Positions 16,567-26,197 of a DNA stretch of 64,000 bases are shown one piece after another (the first letter of the stretch is position 1; each line of letters starts with the position of its first letter). The notes below the pieces were generated by a model, which was not told the origin of the DNA, did not search any database, and worked only from the letters and a program-made list of their open reading frames with translations. Origin of the DNA: Engelhardtia mirabilis. GTDB taxonomy: Bacteria; Planctomycetota; UBA1135; GCA-002686595. The stretch spans positions 4,588,001-4,652,000 of the forward strand of contig NZ_CP036287.1 in assembly GCF_007748095.1 (NCBI RefSeq), read 5' to 3'. The translations under genes were made by a program, and so were the position numbers.

Positions 16567-17772
16567 ATGCGAACCCCGATCCTCCCGCTCCTCCTTCCCG
16601 CCGCCATCGGCCTGTCCGCCGGCCTCGGCTTCGCAGGGGACCCGAGCGTCAACCAGTACGGCTCCGCCTGCGGCTCGGCGCCCGGCTTGACCCTGCTCTC
16701 CAGCCCCGTGGCCGGCACCAGCCTCGACTTCCAGGTCAGCGGCGATCCCCTCGGCGTGCAGATCCTCGGCACCGGCTTCAGCGACACGCACTTCGGTGGC
16801 CAGCCGATCCTGCCCTTCAACCTCGCGTCACTGGGCTTTCCCAGCGGCTGCTCGCTCTACAACTCCCTGGACCTGACCAACGTCTACAGCGGCGGCACCG
16901 GCGTCCACCTCGACTCCTTCAACCTGCCCCCGAGCTCGGCTGGTGTGCCCTTCTACATGCAGGTCCTCGAACTGAGCCTGTTTCCCCAGGGCTACACGGG
17001 CACCAGCGACGGAACGGCTGTCGTCATCGGCGACGCCGGCCCGAACATCGGCAGCATCAGCGTCACCAGCGGTGGCGACGGCACGCTGATCACCCTCACC
17101 GGGACCGGCTTCAACACACCCGCCAAGGACAACTGCGTCGGCATCGCCGGCAAGGGCTTGGGGATCATCCAGAGCGGCACCTCCACCAGCATCACCGTGC
17201 GGGTCGAAGGCTCGGCCGCGGCGGTCGGCCCGATCGCGATCCTCAGCGGCCAGCGCGACCTGGTGCCCGCGAGTTCGTTCATCCAACTCCCCGGCGCGCC
17301 GGCGATCCCCGGCGTGGCGGCGTTCACCGGGACGCCCTCGGCCTCGACCATGGGCACGTCGGCCCAGTCCTTCAACCTGGTCGCGGACCCGAACTTCAAG
17401 CCCTTCGTGGCCGTGCCGCCGCCCGCGATCGCGAGCCTCGTTCCCGGCCTGAAGGTCAAGTTCGACTTCGACCCGTGCAACGCCGGTGACTGCCTGCGCG
17501 TCTGGATGCGGATCTACGAGAACGGGCGCTGCCACGACGTCTACTTCACCGACGAGAGCGGCTCCTTCATCGGCAAGACCCTGGCCATCCCCGGCAACAT
17601 GTCGCCGCAGTTCTGCGCCCTGTGGGCCTGCGCCTGGATCCAGCAGTCCCTCGAGCCGCGCATCCCGGGCTTCAAGTGCGACGTCGAGGGCGGCTCTATC
17701 GTGCTCTCCGTCGACCTCGGCACCGGCATCACCGGCTTCGAGGGCGGCTTCAGCGTGACCACCGGCTGCTGA
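16567..17772 (+). CDS. Secreted protein of an unnamed family, paralogue A
   Basis: 401 residues. Signal peptide at residues 1-23 ending near GFAG. The mature protein starts with a YGSACGSAP motif and a beta-rich domain with GVQILGTGFSDTHFGG and FPSGCSLYNSLDLTN. An IPT/TIG-like segment (GDGTLITLTGTGFNTPAKDN) follows, then a middle region with paired strands, and a C-terminal domain with WMRIYENGRCHDVYFTDES and cysteines around CALWACAW. It shares these motifs, in the same order, with the gene at 21965-23152, so the two are paralogues. The domain has no name I know. No neighbour points to a reaction; surface or periplasmic role inferred. Confidence 0.8.
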   Translation: MRTPILPLLLPAAIGLSAGLGFAGDPSVNQYGSACGSAPGLTLLSSPVAGTSLDFQVSGDPLGVQILGTGFSDTHFGGQPILPFNLASLGFPSGCSLYNSLDLTNVYSGGTGVHLDSFNLPPSSAGVPFYMQVLELSLFPQGYTGTSDGTAVVIGDAGPNIGSISVTSGGDGTLITLTGTGFNTPAKDNCVGIAGKGLGIIQSGTSTSITVRVEGSAAAVGPIAILSGQRDLVPASSFIQLPGAPAIPGVAAFTGTPSASTMGTSAQSFNLVADPNFKPFVAVPPPAIASLVPGLKVKFDFDPCNAGDCLRVWMRIYENGRCHDVYFTDESGSFIGKTLAIPGNMSPQFCALWACAWIQQSLEPRIPGFKCDVEGGSIVLSVDLGTGITGFEGGFSVTTGC

Positions 17773-18053
17773 TCGCCGGAGCGACCCCGCGCCGGTCCCC
17801 GCCGACCAGCAGCACGCCGACCTCGAGCCGGCCCACCGAGCCGTGGACGCGGACGGGAGGGAGGGAGCGAGGTCGGCGGTCTCCTGGGCGTGCGGGACCC
17901 GGCGCGTCGAAGATTTTTTTGGGGGAATCTCCGCGAGATCCGCAAGGTCGCGACGCCGTTGATCCCTGGGCCGCAGGCCTGACCTGCCCCGAGGGGGGCC
18001 GGTGGCCTCCGTGGCGACTCAATCTCCGGCTCACCGGATCCCGAGGACCCTCG

Positions 18054-20813
18054 TTGCTGCACCTTCCGTTCACGCTCATCGCCTGTCTGCAAGGCCCCAT
18101 CGAGGTCCCGGGTGAGCTCCTGTTCCGGCCCCACGGGGACCCACTCATCCGCCACACCGAGCTCCCGGCGCCGCCGGCTCCAGGCGGCAGCAGCCCGGGG
18201 GAGCTGCCGCCGCTCCTGGGCCAAGCCGGCCAGCTCTGCTCCGGCCTCGGGCTCGTGTTCGCGCCGAACTTCGACCAGATCGAGGGCGACACCCCCAGCG
18301 CCGTGGCCTTCACCCCGGATGGCTCGCGCTACCTGATCGCGCACCGCGACTCGAAGAACCTGATCGAGTTCGACACCGCCACCAACGACTTCCTGCGGGC
18401 CATCGACGTCTCCGGCTCGCCCCAGGATCTGGCCCTGACGCCGGACGGCTCGACGGCGGTGGTCGCGAACATGCTGGAGGGCACGGTGAGCTTCATCGAC
18501 CTGGCCAGCGGTACCGAGACGACCACGGCCACGGGCTTCAGCCAACCCGCCGTGGTGCGCCTGACGGGCGACGGATCCCGCGCGGTGGTCGGCAACTGGG
18601 GTGCCCAGGAGCTGGTCGTGCTGGACGTGGCCAGCGGCGCCGAGCTGCTACGCGTGGGCGGCATGGGCTTTTGGGCGACGGGCTGGTTCGCGTCCGAAGC
18701 CGGCGCGTCGGGCACCCTCGTCGAGCAACTCGAGGTGAGCGGCAACACGGCGGTGCACCCCGATCGCGTGCACGACGAGATCGTCCTGGTGGACGTCGTC
18801 ACGGGCACGACGACCCGCTTGACCAGCCTCGAGGAGCCCCGCGGCCTGGCTCTGACTCCGGACGGCGCCACCGCCGTGATCGCCCACGGCGGTCTGGCCA
18901 AGGCGATCAGCGTCGTCGACGTGGCCTCCGCCACGATCACCAAGGCCATCTTCCTGAACCTGTTCCCGATCGGCGCGATCACTGTCGACCCGAGCGGCAC
19001 CACCGCGGTGGTCGCGGCGTCCACGGGCCCCACCATCGGCAACAACTCGCTGGTCGTGGACCTGGTGTCGGGCGCCGTGTCGCCGGTGGTCCCCACCGGC
19101 TGGATCGGAACCTACCGCCGCACCGCCGACGGCAACCACGCCCTCGGCTTCGGCCAGCGGATCGTCCTGGTGGAGTTCGCCAGCGGCGCGATCGTGGCCG
19201 ACCTGGACGGTCCGGCCTGGACCGCCCTGGGAGCCATCTCCCCCACAGCCGACAAGGCGGTGCTGGTCACCAACAGCGCGGGGGAGGATCGATTGGTGGT
19301 CGAGACCACCGGCGCGGGCGCGTCGATCTCCTTCCAGGACACCACCGGCCAGGGCCTCGAGGCCGATGCCACGCGCAGGATCGCGATCAGCGCCGACGGG
19401 AGGGTCGCGGTGACCACGAATGTGCTGAGTGACACGGCCACCATCTGGGACGTCCCCGGGGCGACCTTGGTCAAGGTCGTCGAGGTCGGCGATCGGCCGG
19501 AGGGCGTCGCGCTGACTCCCGACGGGTCCCTGGCCGTGGTCGCAAACCTCGACTCGACCTTCGTCTCCGTGATCGACGTCGCCACGGCGACGGTGACCCA
19601 GATCCCGATCTCGTTCCGGGGCAGCGAGGTGGCGATCTCGCCCGATGGAACCCAGGCCTTCGTGGCGACCATCGACGACGGCGACGGGGTCTGGCGCATC
19701 GACCTCACGACGCTGACCGTCTCCGGGGCCAAGATCCCCACCGGGGACATGGCCTTCTTCAACACGGGCTACGGCTACGCCAGCGGGATCGCCCTGTCCC
19801 CCGACGGATCGCGCCTGGCGGTCTGCAACACCTTCTCGAACTCGGTCACGGTCCTGGACACCCAGGCCTGGTCGACGCTCGGCACCGTGGCGGTGAGCTC
19901 GCGGCCCCTGCGCGCGGTGTGGAACGCGGCCGGGACCACCTGCTACGTCGGCTGCTACGCGGGGAACCAGGTAGCGCGCATCCAGGTCGGCGCCGGGCCC
20001 CCCCAGTTGACGGGCTCGTTCCCCTCGCCCAACGGGCCCCTGCACCTCGCCCTGGCGCCGGACGAGCAGAGCCTGGTGACGGCGGGTGGACTGGCGGGCA
20101 TGGTCCGGATCGCCCTGCCCTCGGGCGCGGCCACGGCGACGGCCCCCCTGCCCGGCAAGGTCGTCGGTCTGACCTACTCGGCCAAGGGCGAGCTGCTCGC
20201 ACCCTTCGGGCGCTGGGACTTCCTGACCAGCTCGGGCACCTACTTCGCGAACTACGAGGGCACCCTGCGCTTCGCCGACCCGGCGACGCTGGGAGTTCTG
20301 AACGAGATCGTGATCGACCCCCACTCGCCCTCGGACTACGCCATCGACGCGGCCTCCGAGGTCCTGGTCCTGCCCAGCGTGCACGTGCAGGGCGTGACCT
20401 TCGTCCGGCTGAACGCCGGCTTGGTCGCGGAGCCGGCGGCCATCTCGATCACCTCTGGAGGCAGCCAGGACCTCTGCCTCGACGCGGGCGTCGCCTTCGC
20501 GGGCCAGGTCTACCTCGTGCTGGGCTCGGCCAGCGGAACCGCGCCGGGCCTCACCGTCGACGCGGTGACCCTTCCGCTGGTCCCCGACCCGTACCTGTTC
20601 TGGACCCTGACTGCCGCGGGCAACGCGCCGTTCGTCGGCACGCTCGGGGTGCTCGACGGCCTGGGCCGGGCCACCGCCGCGATCGTGCTCGGGCCGCTGC
20701 TCGACCCCAACCTGGCGGGCCTCGACCTGCACCACGCCTTCGTGGCCCTCGATCCGCTGATGGGGACCGTGGGCTTCGCCAGCGAGGCCGTGGGACTCGA
20801 GCTGGCTCCCTGA
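18054..20813 (+). CDS. Large secreted YVTN/beta-propeller repeat protein
   Basis: About 919 residues if the TTG at 18054 is used. There is no ATG or GTG ahead of the signal in this frame; the TTG gives LLHLPFTLIACLQG, a short lipoprotein-like signal. The body has many propeller blades of YVTN type (AFTPDGSRYLIAH; LALTPDGSTAVVANMLEGTV; VALTPDGSLAVVANLDSTFV; IALSPDGSRLAVCNTFSNSV). The final 130 residues form a different beta-domain (GQVYLVLGSASGTAPGLTV, then GRATAAIVLGPLLDPNLAG) like the one in the Kelch protein. The start is uncertain, but the coding frame is certain. The region 17773-18053 has a T-run at about 17915 but no gene. Confidence 0.78.
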   Translation: MLHLPFTLIACLQGPIEVPGELLFRPHGDPLIRHTELPAPPAPGGSSPGELPPLLGQAGQLCSGLGLVFAPNFDQIEGDTPSAVAFTPDGSRYLIAHRDSKNLIEFDTATNDFLRAIDVSGSPQDLALTPDGSTAVVANMLEGTVSFIDLASGTETTTATGFSQPAVVRLTGDGSRAVVGNWGAQELVVLDVASGAELLRVGGMGFWATGWFASEAGASGTLVEQLEVSGNTAVHPDRVHDEIVLVDVVTGTTTRLTSLEEPRGLALTPDGATAVIAHGGLAKAISVVDVASATITKAIFLNLFPIGAITVDPSGTTAVVAASTGPTIGNNSLVVDLVSGAVSPVVPTGWIGTYRRTADGNHALGFGQRIVLVEFASGAIVADLDGPAWTALGAISPTADKAVLVTNSAGEDRLVVETTGAGASISFQDTTGQGLEADATRRIAISADGRVAVTTNVLSDTATIWDVPGATLVKVVEVGDRPEGVALTPDGSLAVVANLDSTFVSVIDVATATVTQIPISFRGSEVAISPDGTQAFVATIDDGDGVWRIDLTTLTVSGAKIPTGDMAFFNTGYGYASGIALSPDGSRLAVCNTFSNSVTVLDTQAWSTLGTVAVSSRPLRAVWNAAGTTCYVGCYAGNQVARIQVGAGPPQLTGSFPSPNGPLHLALAPDEQSLVTAGGLAGMVRIALPSGAATATAPLPGKVVGLTYSAKGELLAPFGRWDFLTSSGTYFANYEGTLRFADPATLGVLNEIVIDPHSPSDYAIDAASEVLVLPSVHVQGVTFVRLNAGLVAEPAAISITSGGSQDLCLDAGVAFAGQVYLVLGSASGTAPGLTVDAVTLPLVPDPYLFWTLTAAGNAPFVGTLGVLDGLGRATAAIVLGPLLDPNLAGLDLHHAFVALDPLMGTVGFASEAVGLELAP

Positions 20814-20897
20814 CCCGGGTCGCGGCGGCGAGCGCGGGGCCGCGGGGTCGCGCGCCGCGGGTGCGACCGAGGGTCGGTGCGGTAGTCTCAGCGCCCC

Positions 20898-21662
20898 ATG
20901 CGGACCTTCGACCCGCCCTACACCGCCGCCTCCCGCGCCGAACAGGTCCTGGCAGAGCAGGGCTACGTGGTCCTCGATCCCGAGGCAGTGCGCGAGCGGC
21001 TCGGACTGGAGCGCGAGGGACTGGAGGCCCTGGGTCCAGCCTGGGATCGGTTGCCGCCGGACGAGCACCTGCGCGACGGCGGCCGCTACCGACGCCGCCG
21101 GCACGGCTGCTTCGTGGTCGAGGGGGACACCGTGACCCACGAGGCCCACCGCGCCCACTGGCAGCCCGAGCGGTACAACGCTCTGCACGGCGGCATCGAG
21201 CGCTGGTTCGAGCCCCTCGAGCGCGAGTGGCTCGACTCCCCCACTTGGCGACGGATGATCCTGGGGCTCGCCGAGATGTTCTCGGAGCTCGCGCCCGGCG
21301 CGCGCTGGTTCGTGGAGGCCCACCCCTTCCGGATCGACACGACCGGCGGCATCGGCCGCCCGACGCCCGAGGGCGCCCACCGTGACGGCGTCGACTTCGT
21401 GGCGCTGTTTCTGGTCGCGGCCGAGGGCATCAAGGGCGGCGAGACCCGTGTGTTCGATGCCGACGGTCCGACGGGGCTGCGCTTCACCCTCGCCGAGCCC
21501 TGGACCGCGATGCTGCTCGACGACCGGCGCGTGGTGCACGAGTCGACGCCGATCCAGCCCCTGGCCGACGAGGGCCATCGCGACACCCTGGTGCTGACCT
21601 TCCGGCGGGACGGGTTCCAGGCGCCGCGCGACGGGGCCGATCGGACGGAGCGGTCAGCCTGA
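20898..21662 (+). CDS. 2OG-Fe dioxygenase family protein
   Basis: 254 residues, PF10014-type (a group including L-isoleucine dioxygenase IDO). The Fe(II)-binding pattern is visible: HRDGVDF supplies His and Asp (HxD), VVHESTPI supplies the distal His, and the 2-oxoglutarate-binding arginine is in DTLVLTFRR. It also has the RYRRRRHGCFVVEGD and GGETRVFD segments. Members hydroxylate free amino acids or related small substrates; the substrate cannot be told from the sequence. It is alone between the propeller gene and the second paralogue. Confidence 0.85.
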   Translation: MRTFDPPYTAASRAEQVLAEQGYVVLDPEAVRERLGLEREGLEALGPAWDRLPPDEHLRDGGRYRRRRHGCFVVEGDTVTHEAHRAHWQPERYNALHGGIERWFEPLEREWLDSPTWRRMILGLAEMFSELAPGARWFVEAHPFRIDTTGGIGRPTPEGAHRDGVDFVALFLVAAEGIKGGETRVFDADGPTGLRFTLAEPWTAMLLDDRRVVHESTPIQPLADEGHRDTLVLTFRRDGFQAPRDGADRTERSA

Positions 21663-21964
21663 TCGCGGACCGCGGGCTCGAATCGTCGATCGCGAGGTGC
21701 CCCACTGGCGCCCTGGGAGGGTCAAGCGACCCGCAGTTCCCCACGAGCTTCACGGCAGGCGCCGCCCCCCCCCGATCAGGGCGCGGTTTGCGGGATCTAA
21801 ACGCGCGGACGGCGCGTCCGGGACCTGGACAAGACGAACGGCTCCGGTCCCCCGCGGACCGCGAGCCGCGCGGCAGCCGGTGGAGGGCGATTCCCGCCGT
21901 CACCGATGGCCACGTGGCCGCCCGCCGCCCCCCCATCCAATCGCGCAGGCTCGAAGGAGCTCCC
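21663..21964. other. 302-bp intergenic region upstream of paralogue B
   Basis: Has a run of nine C residues at 21765-21773 and a good Shine-Dalgarno AAGGAG at 21954-21959, five bases ahead of the ATG at 21965. I see no RNA gene or clear promoter. Confidence 0.45.
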
Positions 21965-23152
21965 ATGCGACCCCTCCTCGCTGGTTCCCTGTCCCTGACC
22001 GTGCTCGCCCTCGCCACCGACCCCGCCGGAGCGCAGACCGAAGGCATCGCAGCCTACGGCTCGACCTGCGGCTCCGAACCCGTCCTGGCCCTCACGGGGA
22101 TCCCCATCGAAGGGGGCAGCCTCTCGTACGTGCCCCTCGGCTCCGCGCCCGGCAACCTGCTCGTGCTGGGCGTCGGCTTCAGCGACGCGAGCTTCCTCGG
22201 CCTGCCCCTGCCCCTCGGCCTGGCGCCCTTCGGCTTCCCGGGTGGCTGCGAGCTCTACACCTCGGCCGACCTGGTGCTCTTCACCCAGGGATTCGGCCAG
22301 CTCGAGCTGCCCGCCAACACCTCCGGGCTGCACCTCTACCTGCAGCTGATCGAGTTCGCGCCCCTGTCCAGTGCCTTCGTCGGCGCCAGCGAGGCCTACG
22401 ACGTCACGATCCTGACCCCCGGTTCGACCGTCGACCTCTTCGGCCCCGCGACGGGCACCGACGGCACCCTGGTGACCATCGCCGGTAGCGGCTTTGCGGT
22501 GCCCTTCCAGAACAACTGTGTCGCGATGACCTCCGAGGGACTCGGCATCGTCGAGAGCGGCACCGACACCAGCTTGACGGTCCGCGTCGAGGGCTCCGAC
22601 CCCGCCCTGGGCAAGATCGGTGTGGTGACGGGCCTGCGCGAGCAGGTCGACACCTCGGCCTTCGTCTACCCGGCCGGCTCGACGCCCGTGCCGGGCATCT
22701 CGGTCTTCAGCGGGGCGCTCACCGCCGCGACGGTCGGCATCTCGGCGGCGCCCTTCGACCTTCAGGACGACCCTCTGTTCACGCCCTTCCAAGCCCTCGC
22801 CACCACCGACGCCGAGGGCGCCGTTCCCGGCCTCACGTACCAGTTCGACTTCCCGAACTGCGACGTCGGGGACAAGCTGAAGGTCTGGATGCGGATCGAG
22901 GAGAACGGCATGAACCACGACGTGTACTTCACCGACGGGATCAGCTACGCCTCCAAGCAGCTCAAGATCCTGGTCGCCATGCACCCGGCGAAGTGCGCCC
23001 TGTGGGCCCGTGCCTGGCTGATCCAATCGCTGCAGCCGCGCATCGTCGGCATCCAGGTCGTCGCCAACGGTGGCTCGATCCAGATCTCCGTCAACAACGG
23101 CACGGGCATCGTCGGCCTGAAGGGCGGCTTCAAGATCGTCGTCGGACCCTGA
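21965..23152 (+). CDS. Secreted protein of an unnamed family, paralogue B
   Basis: 395 residues. Signal peptide about residues 1-20 (MRPLLAGSLSLTVLALATDP, then AGA). The mature part begins with YGSTCGSEP, then the same domain order as paralogue A: GFSDASFLG, FPGGCELYTSADL, TIG-like TDGTLVTIAGSGFAVPFQNN, and a C-terminal WMRIEENGMNHDVYFTDG and CALWARAW. It lacks some of the paralogue A cysteines (CAC). Start ATG has a clear AAGGAG. Not a known named family; probably outside the cell. Confidence 0.8.
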   Translation: MRPLLAGSLSLTVLALATDPAGAQTEGIAAYGSTCGSEPVLALTGIPIEGGSLSYVPLGSAPGNLLVLGVGFSDASFLGLPLPLGLAPFGFPGGCELYTSADLVLFTQGFGQLELPANTSGLHLYLQLIEFAPLSSAFVGASEAYDVTILTPGSTVDLFGPATGTDGTLVTIAGSGFAVPFQNNCVAMTSEGLGIVESGTDTSLTVRVEGSDPALGKIGVVTGLREQVDTSAFVYPAGSTPVPGISVFSGALTAATVGISAAPFDLQDDPLFTPFQALATTDAEGAVPGLTYQFDFPNCDVGDKLKVWMRIEENGMNHDVYFTDGISYASKQLKILVAMHPAKCALWARAWLIQSLQPRIVGIQVVANGGSIQISVNNGTGIVGLKGGFKIVVGP

Positions 23153-23167
23153 GCCGCCCGCCCGGGA

Positions 23168-26035
23168 TCAGGGCCCGACGAAGGTCGAGGCGTTGCCCTC
23201 CGGCTGACCGTCGGCGTTGTACCAGGAGTCCAGCACCAGGCCGGTGCTCGGATTCGCCAGCAGCTCCGTCAGTGTGGTCCCCAGCGGCCCCGCCATGTTC
23301 AGGTCGCTCGCGCCGTCGCGCAGGAGGTCCGCCACACCCGGCGTCAAGAGCGGGTGGTTGTTGGAGGCGAAGCTGGTGCCCGTCTCGCTCACGATCCGGT
23401 CCAGGTCGTAGACGATGTCGGCCGGGTCGTAGACCGTCGACGGTGCCACGTTCAGCGGCTTGCGCTGGGGGTCGATGTCCAGCGGGTTGACCGGCGCCCC
23501 GCCGGCGTCGAACAGGAACATGCCCGAGCCCAGGCCGGCCACCATGTGGACGAACATGGGCGAGTTCAGCTGGTTGCCCGGGTTGCGTCCGATGTGGTCC
23601 TGCAGCAAGGTCCAGTTGAGGCTGTCGTAATCGCCGGTCTGGATCGCGGTGCGGAAGGAAGCGTACTCGGACCCGAAGTCGGTGATCGCGTCGTCGGTCA
23701 GGTGGCAGGCGACGCAGTACCGGGGCCCCTCGTTCTCGCTGTCGACCCGTCCGCGGATCGAGTGGGCCATCATCGCGTTGTGCGACAGGGCCGGGAAGTT
23801 CGCGCTCGGCGCGTTGCCGGCGACGTTGCGATCGGAGAAGGCGAAGACCTCGCTGCGAGCTCCGTTCAGGTCGTTGTAGCGGAAGAAGGTCTTGGTGTTC
23901 GCGCTCATCTGCGCGATCTCGCCGTTGTGGTCGACGCCGAGCTGGAACATCAACGGCGACTGGTAGACGAAGTCGGCGAACTTCTCCCGGAAGACGATCC
24001 TGTCCCCGGTGATGTTCGAGAAGTTGTTGCCCTGGTTGTACTCGCCCTCGAGGTGACAACCCATGCAGGTGTTGGTCCAGGAGGCGTGGCAGGTGGCGCA
24101 GTCCAACCGGTCCGTGTGGCTGAAGCCAGTCGCGACCCAGTCCTCTTGCTGCGGGCCGATGCCGGTGCTGGCCAATCCGTCGATGCGCCCCATGGCGTAG
24201 GAGGCGGAGGCCGAATAGACCGGCTCACTCCCGGGCACGGTGCTGAGCGGGTTGACGACCCCGTTGTCGACGATCGTGTCCAGGGTCTGCGGCACGAAGT
24301 GCTTCACGCCCGTCAGGCGGCTGTACAGGTACAGGTGCCCGTCGCCCTCGCGGCGCACGTGGCGCAGAACGTTGCCCTCGGTGTCCGTGGCGTGCTGGCC
24401 GGCCTGGCCGGCGTAACTCGTGCCCGCCACCGTCGGCGCGTAGGCAGTCGCCGTGCCGTGGCAGCTCTCACAGGCGATGGCCACGGCCTGCTCCTGCCGC
24501 GAGCGCAGCTCGGAGCGTCCGTCGCCCACCTTACCGCCGTGCAGGTCGTTGCTGCCGTGGCAGTCGATGCAACCCATCCCGGCCTCGTGGTGGACGTCCG
24601 GCGGGGTGTCGTCGCGCCCGTCGCCGTCGTAGTCCTCCTCCGCCAGGTACTGGCGGTGGTCACGGCCGTTGAACTCCTTGTTGCCCAGCACCGGATCGAA
24701 CAGGCGCGTGTCGTTCTGGGTCGTGGTGAACGACACCGGGTTGGCCGGGTACTGGCGGTTCTTGCGCACGTTCTCGTTCTGGTCGAGGCGGATGCCCCAG
24801 TACTGCATCACCGTGCGGTTGGAGCCCTGGTGACAGCCGGCGCAGGTCAGGTCGTCCATGCCCTCGACGGTGGCGCCGTTGGACAGGGTCTTCTTGACGC
24901 TGACGATCTTGTGCGCGCGCACGTGGGCCCACTCGGGGTCGTCGATGTCGTCCGGATCCAGGGGTTCGAGCTTGTTGACGTGGGGGTCGAGACTCCCGCT
25001 GCGCCCGCCCAGGCTGTAGGGCATGTGGCAGGCCGTGCAGCCCGAGGAGCGGTAGTCGCCGGAGCGGTTGTTCGCACCGGCGCTGCCCAGGTGACAGTCG
25101 CCGCAGGTGAAGGCCACCTGCTCGTGGTACAGGTTCGCCAGCTCGGAGCCCGTCACCAGGCGCCCGTCCGCCTGCACGTCGTCGAGCAGGTTGGCGGCGT
25201 TGTAGGCCGCGTTGTTGTGGATCGCGTCCGGCGCCGGGTCGTTGCGCACGCTGAAGACCGGGTACTCGATCAGCTCTGAGACCTCGCCGATCTGCGCCGT
25301 GCCCAGGTTGAAGGCCGGGTCGACCACCGCGCGCCAGCCCAGGTCGGCGGCCGTGTCCTGCCACAGGTCGACGCTGGCCGGGACCTCGTTCTCGACGCCC
25401 GAGGCGAAGGACGCGCCCGAGAAGATCCCGCTCGAGGTGGCCAAGAGCGAGTGCGCCACCGAGTCCGAGTGGGGTGCGTGGCACTGACCACAACCCAGAC
25501 CCGCCTCGGTGACCCGCAGGTCACCCGGGTTGATCCACTGCAGGTAGTCGAGCGCGGTATAGGTCGTGCCCCCCACCGTGTAGTCCGGGAACTTGTCGAT
25601 CCCGACCAGGGTCAGGCGGTTGAAGTACGCCTGGGCGTTGACGTCCTGAAAGTCGCGGTCGCCGATCTGCGGCGGCGGCGGCACGTGGGCGAGCTCCTTG
25701 GTGTCGCCCGCGACGTTGCCGCCGTGGCAGGTGGCGCAGTCCAGGTTCGCGGCGCCAGGGAAGGGGTGCGGGTTCTCGATGCCCGGTCCGGCGTAGTCGC
25801 CGGAGAGCGTGCCGTTGTGGCACAGCATGCAGCTGGTCGAGCTCTGAGGCGTCAGGCCCGCGGTGTCCCCACCGGCGCCCCCGCCGCAACCCGAGAGTGC
25901 GAGGGCCGCGAAGGCCAACAGCACCAGGGCCACGGCGACCACGCGCACCAAGCCCGACTCCCGCTCGACGGCCGCTAGGCCCTCCAGCTCGGCGGTCGCC
26001 TCCACCGCGCCCTGCTCACCTGACAACTGCCCCAT
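23168..26035 (-). CDS. Undecaheme c-type cytochrome lipoprotein
   Basis: 955 residues from ATG 26035, chosen because AGGAG lies nine bases upstream; an ATG at 26125 would add 30 residues. A transmembrane-like signal (VVAVALVLLAFAALALSGC) ends in a lipobox, so the protein is probably a lipoprotein of the outer envelope. I count 11 CXXCH heme motifs, including CMLCH, CATCH, CGQCH, CGDCH, CTACH, CAGCH, CIDCH, CESCH, CATCH, CMGCH and CVACH. A large part of the protein lies between and around hemes 5-9. It is the last gene of the electron-transfer cluster, 162 nt after the 7-heme gene. Confidence 0.9.
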   Translation of the reverse strand: MGQLSGEQGAVEATAELEGLAAVERESGLVRVVAVALVLLAFAALALSGCGGGAGGDTAGLTPQSSTSCMLCHNGTLSGDYAGPGIENPHPFPGAANLDCATCHGGNVAGDTKELAHVPPPPQIGDRDFQDVNAQAYFNRLTLVGIDKFPDYTVGGTTYTALDYLQWINPGDLRVTEAGLGCGQCHAPHSDSVAHSLLATSSGIFSGASFASGVENEVPASVDLWQDTAADLGWRAVVDPAFNLGTAQIGEVSELIEYPVFSVRNDPAPDAIHNNAAYNAANLLDDVQADGRLVTGSELANLYHEQVAFTCGDCHLGSAGANNRSGDYRSSGCTACHMPYSLGGRSGSLDPHVNKLEPLDPDDIDDPEWAHVRAHKIVSVKKTLSNGATVEGMDDLTCAGCHQGSNRTVMQYWGIRLDQNENVRKNRQYPANPVSFTTTQNDTRLFDPVLGNKEFNGRDHRQYLAEEDYDGDGRDDTPPDVHHEAGMGCIDCHGSNDLHGGKVGDGRSELRSRQEQAVAIACESCHGTATAYAPTVAGTSYAGQAGQHATDTEGNVLRHVRREGDGHLYLYSRLTGVKHFVPQTLDTIVDNGVVNPLSTVPGSEPVYSASASYAMGRIDGLASTGIGPQQEDWVATGFSHTDRLDCATCHASWTNTCMGCHLEGEYNQGNNFSNITGDRIVFREKFADFVYQSPLMFQLGVDHNGEIAQMSANTKTFFRYNDLNGARSEVFAFSDRNVAGNAPSANFPALSHNAMMAHSIRGRVDSENEGPRYCVACHLTDDAITDFGSEYASFRTAIQTGDYDSLNWTLLQDHIGRNPGNQLNSPMFVHMVAGLGSGMFLFDAGGAPVNPLDIDPQRKPLNVAPSTVYDPADIVYDLDRIVSETGTSFASNNHPLLTPGVADLLRDGASDLNMAGPLGTTLTELLANPSTGLVLDSWYNADGQPEGNASTFVGP

Positions 26036-26197
26036 GCCCAAGCGCTCCTGTCCCCTCTGCTGCCCTTCGGTACCCCCACGCGCCCCGACGCGCTGCCCCC
26101 GGGAGGTCTTCCGTTCGCCCTTCATCGGAGCTGCGGGACGGGCGCCTTGACCCGGACCCCCGCCCCGCGGGTACGGCTTGCGTGAAGGCGCGGGCGC

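Noticed and set aside
17905..17940. T-run near 17915 as a rho-independent terminator for paralogue A
   Set aside because: No stable hairpin directly upstream of the T-run was found, and it lies about 140 nt after the stop.
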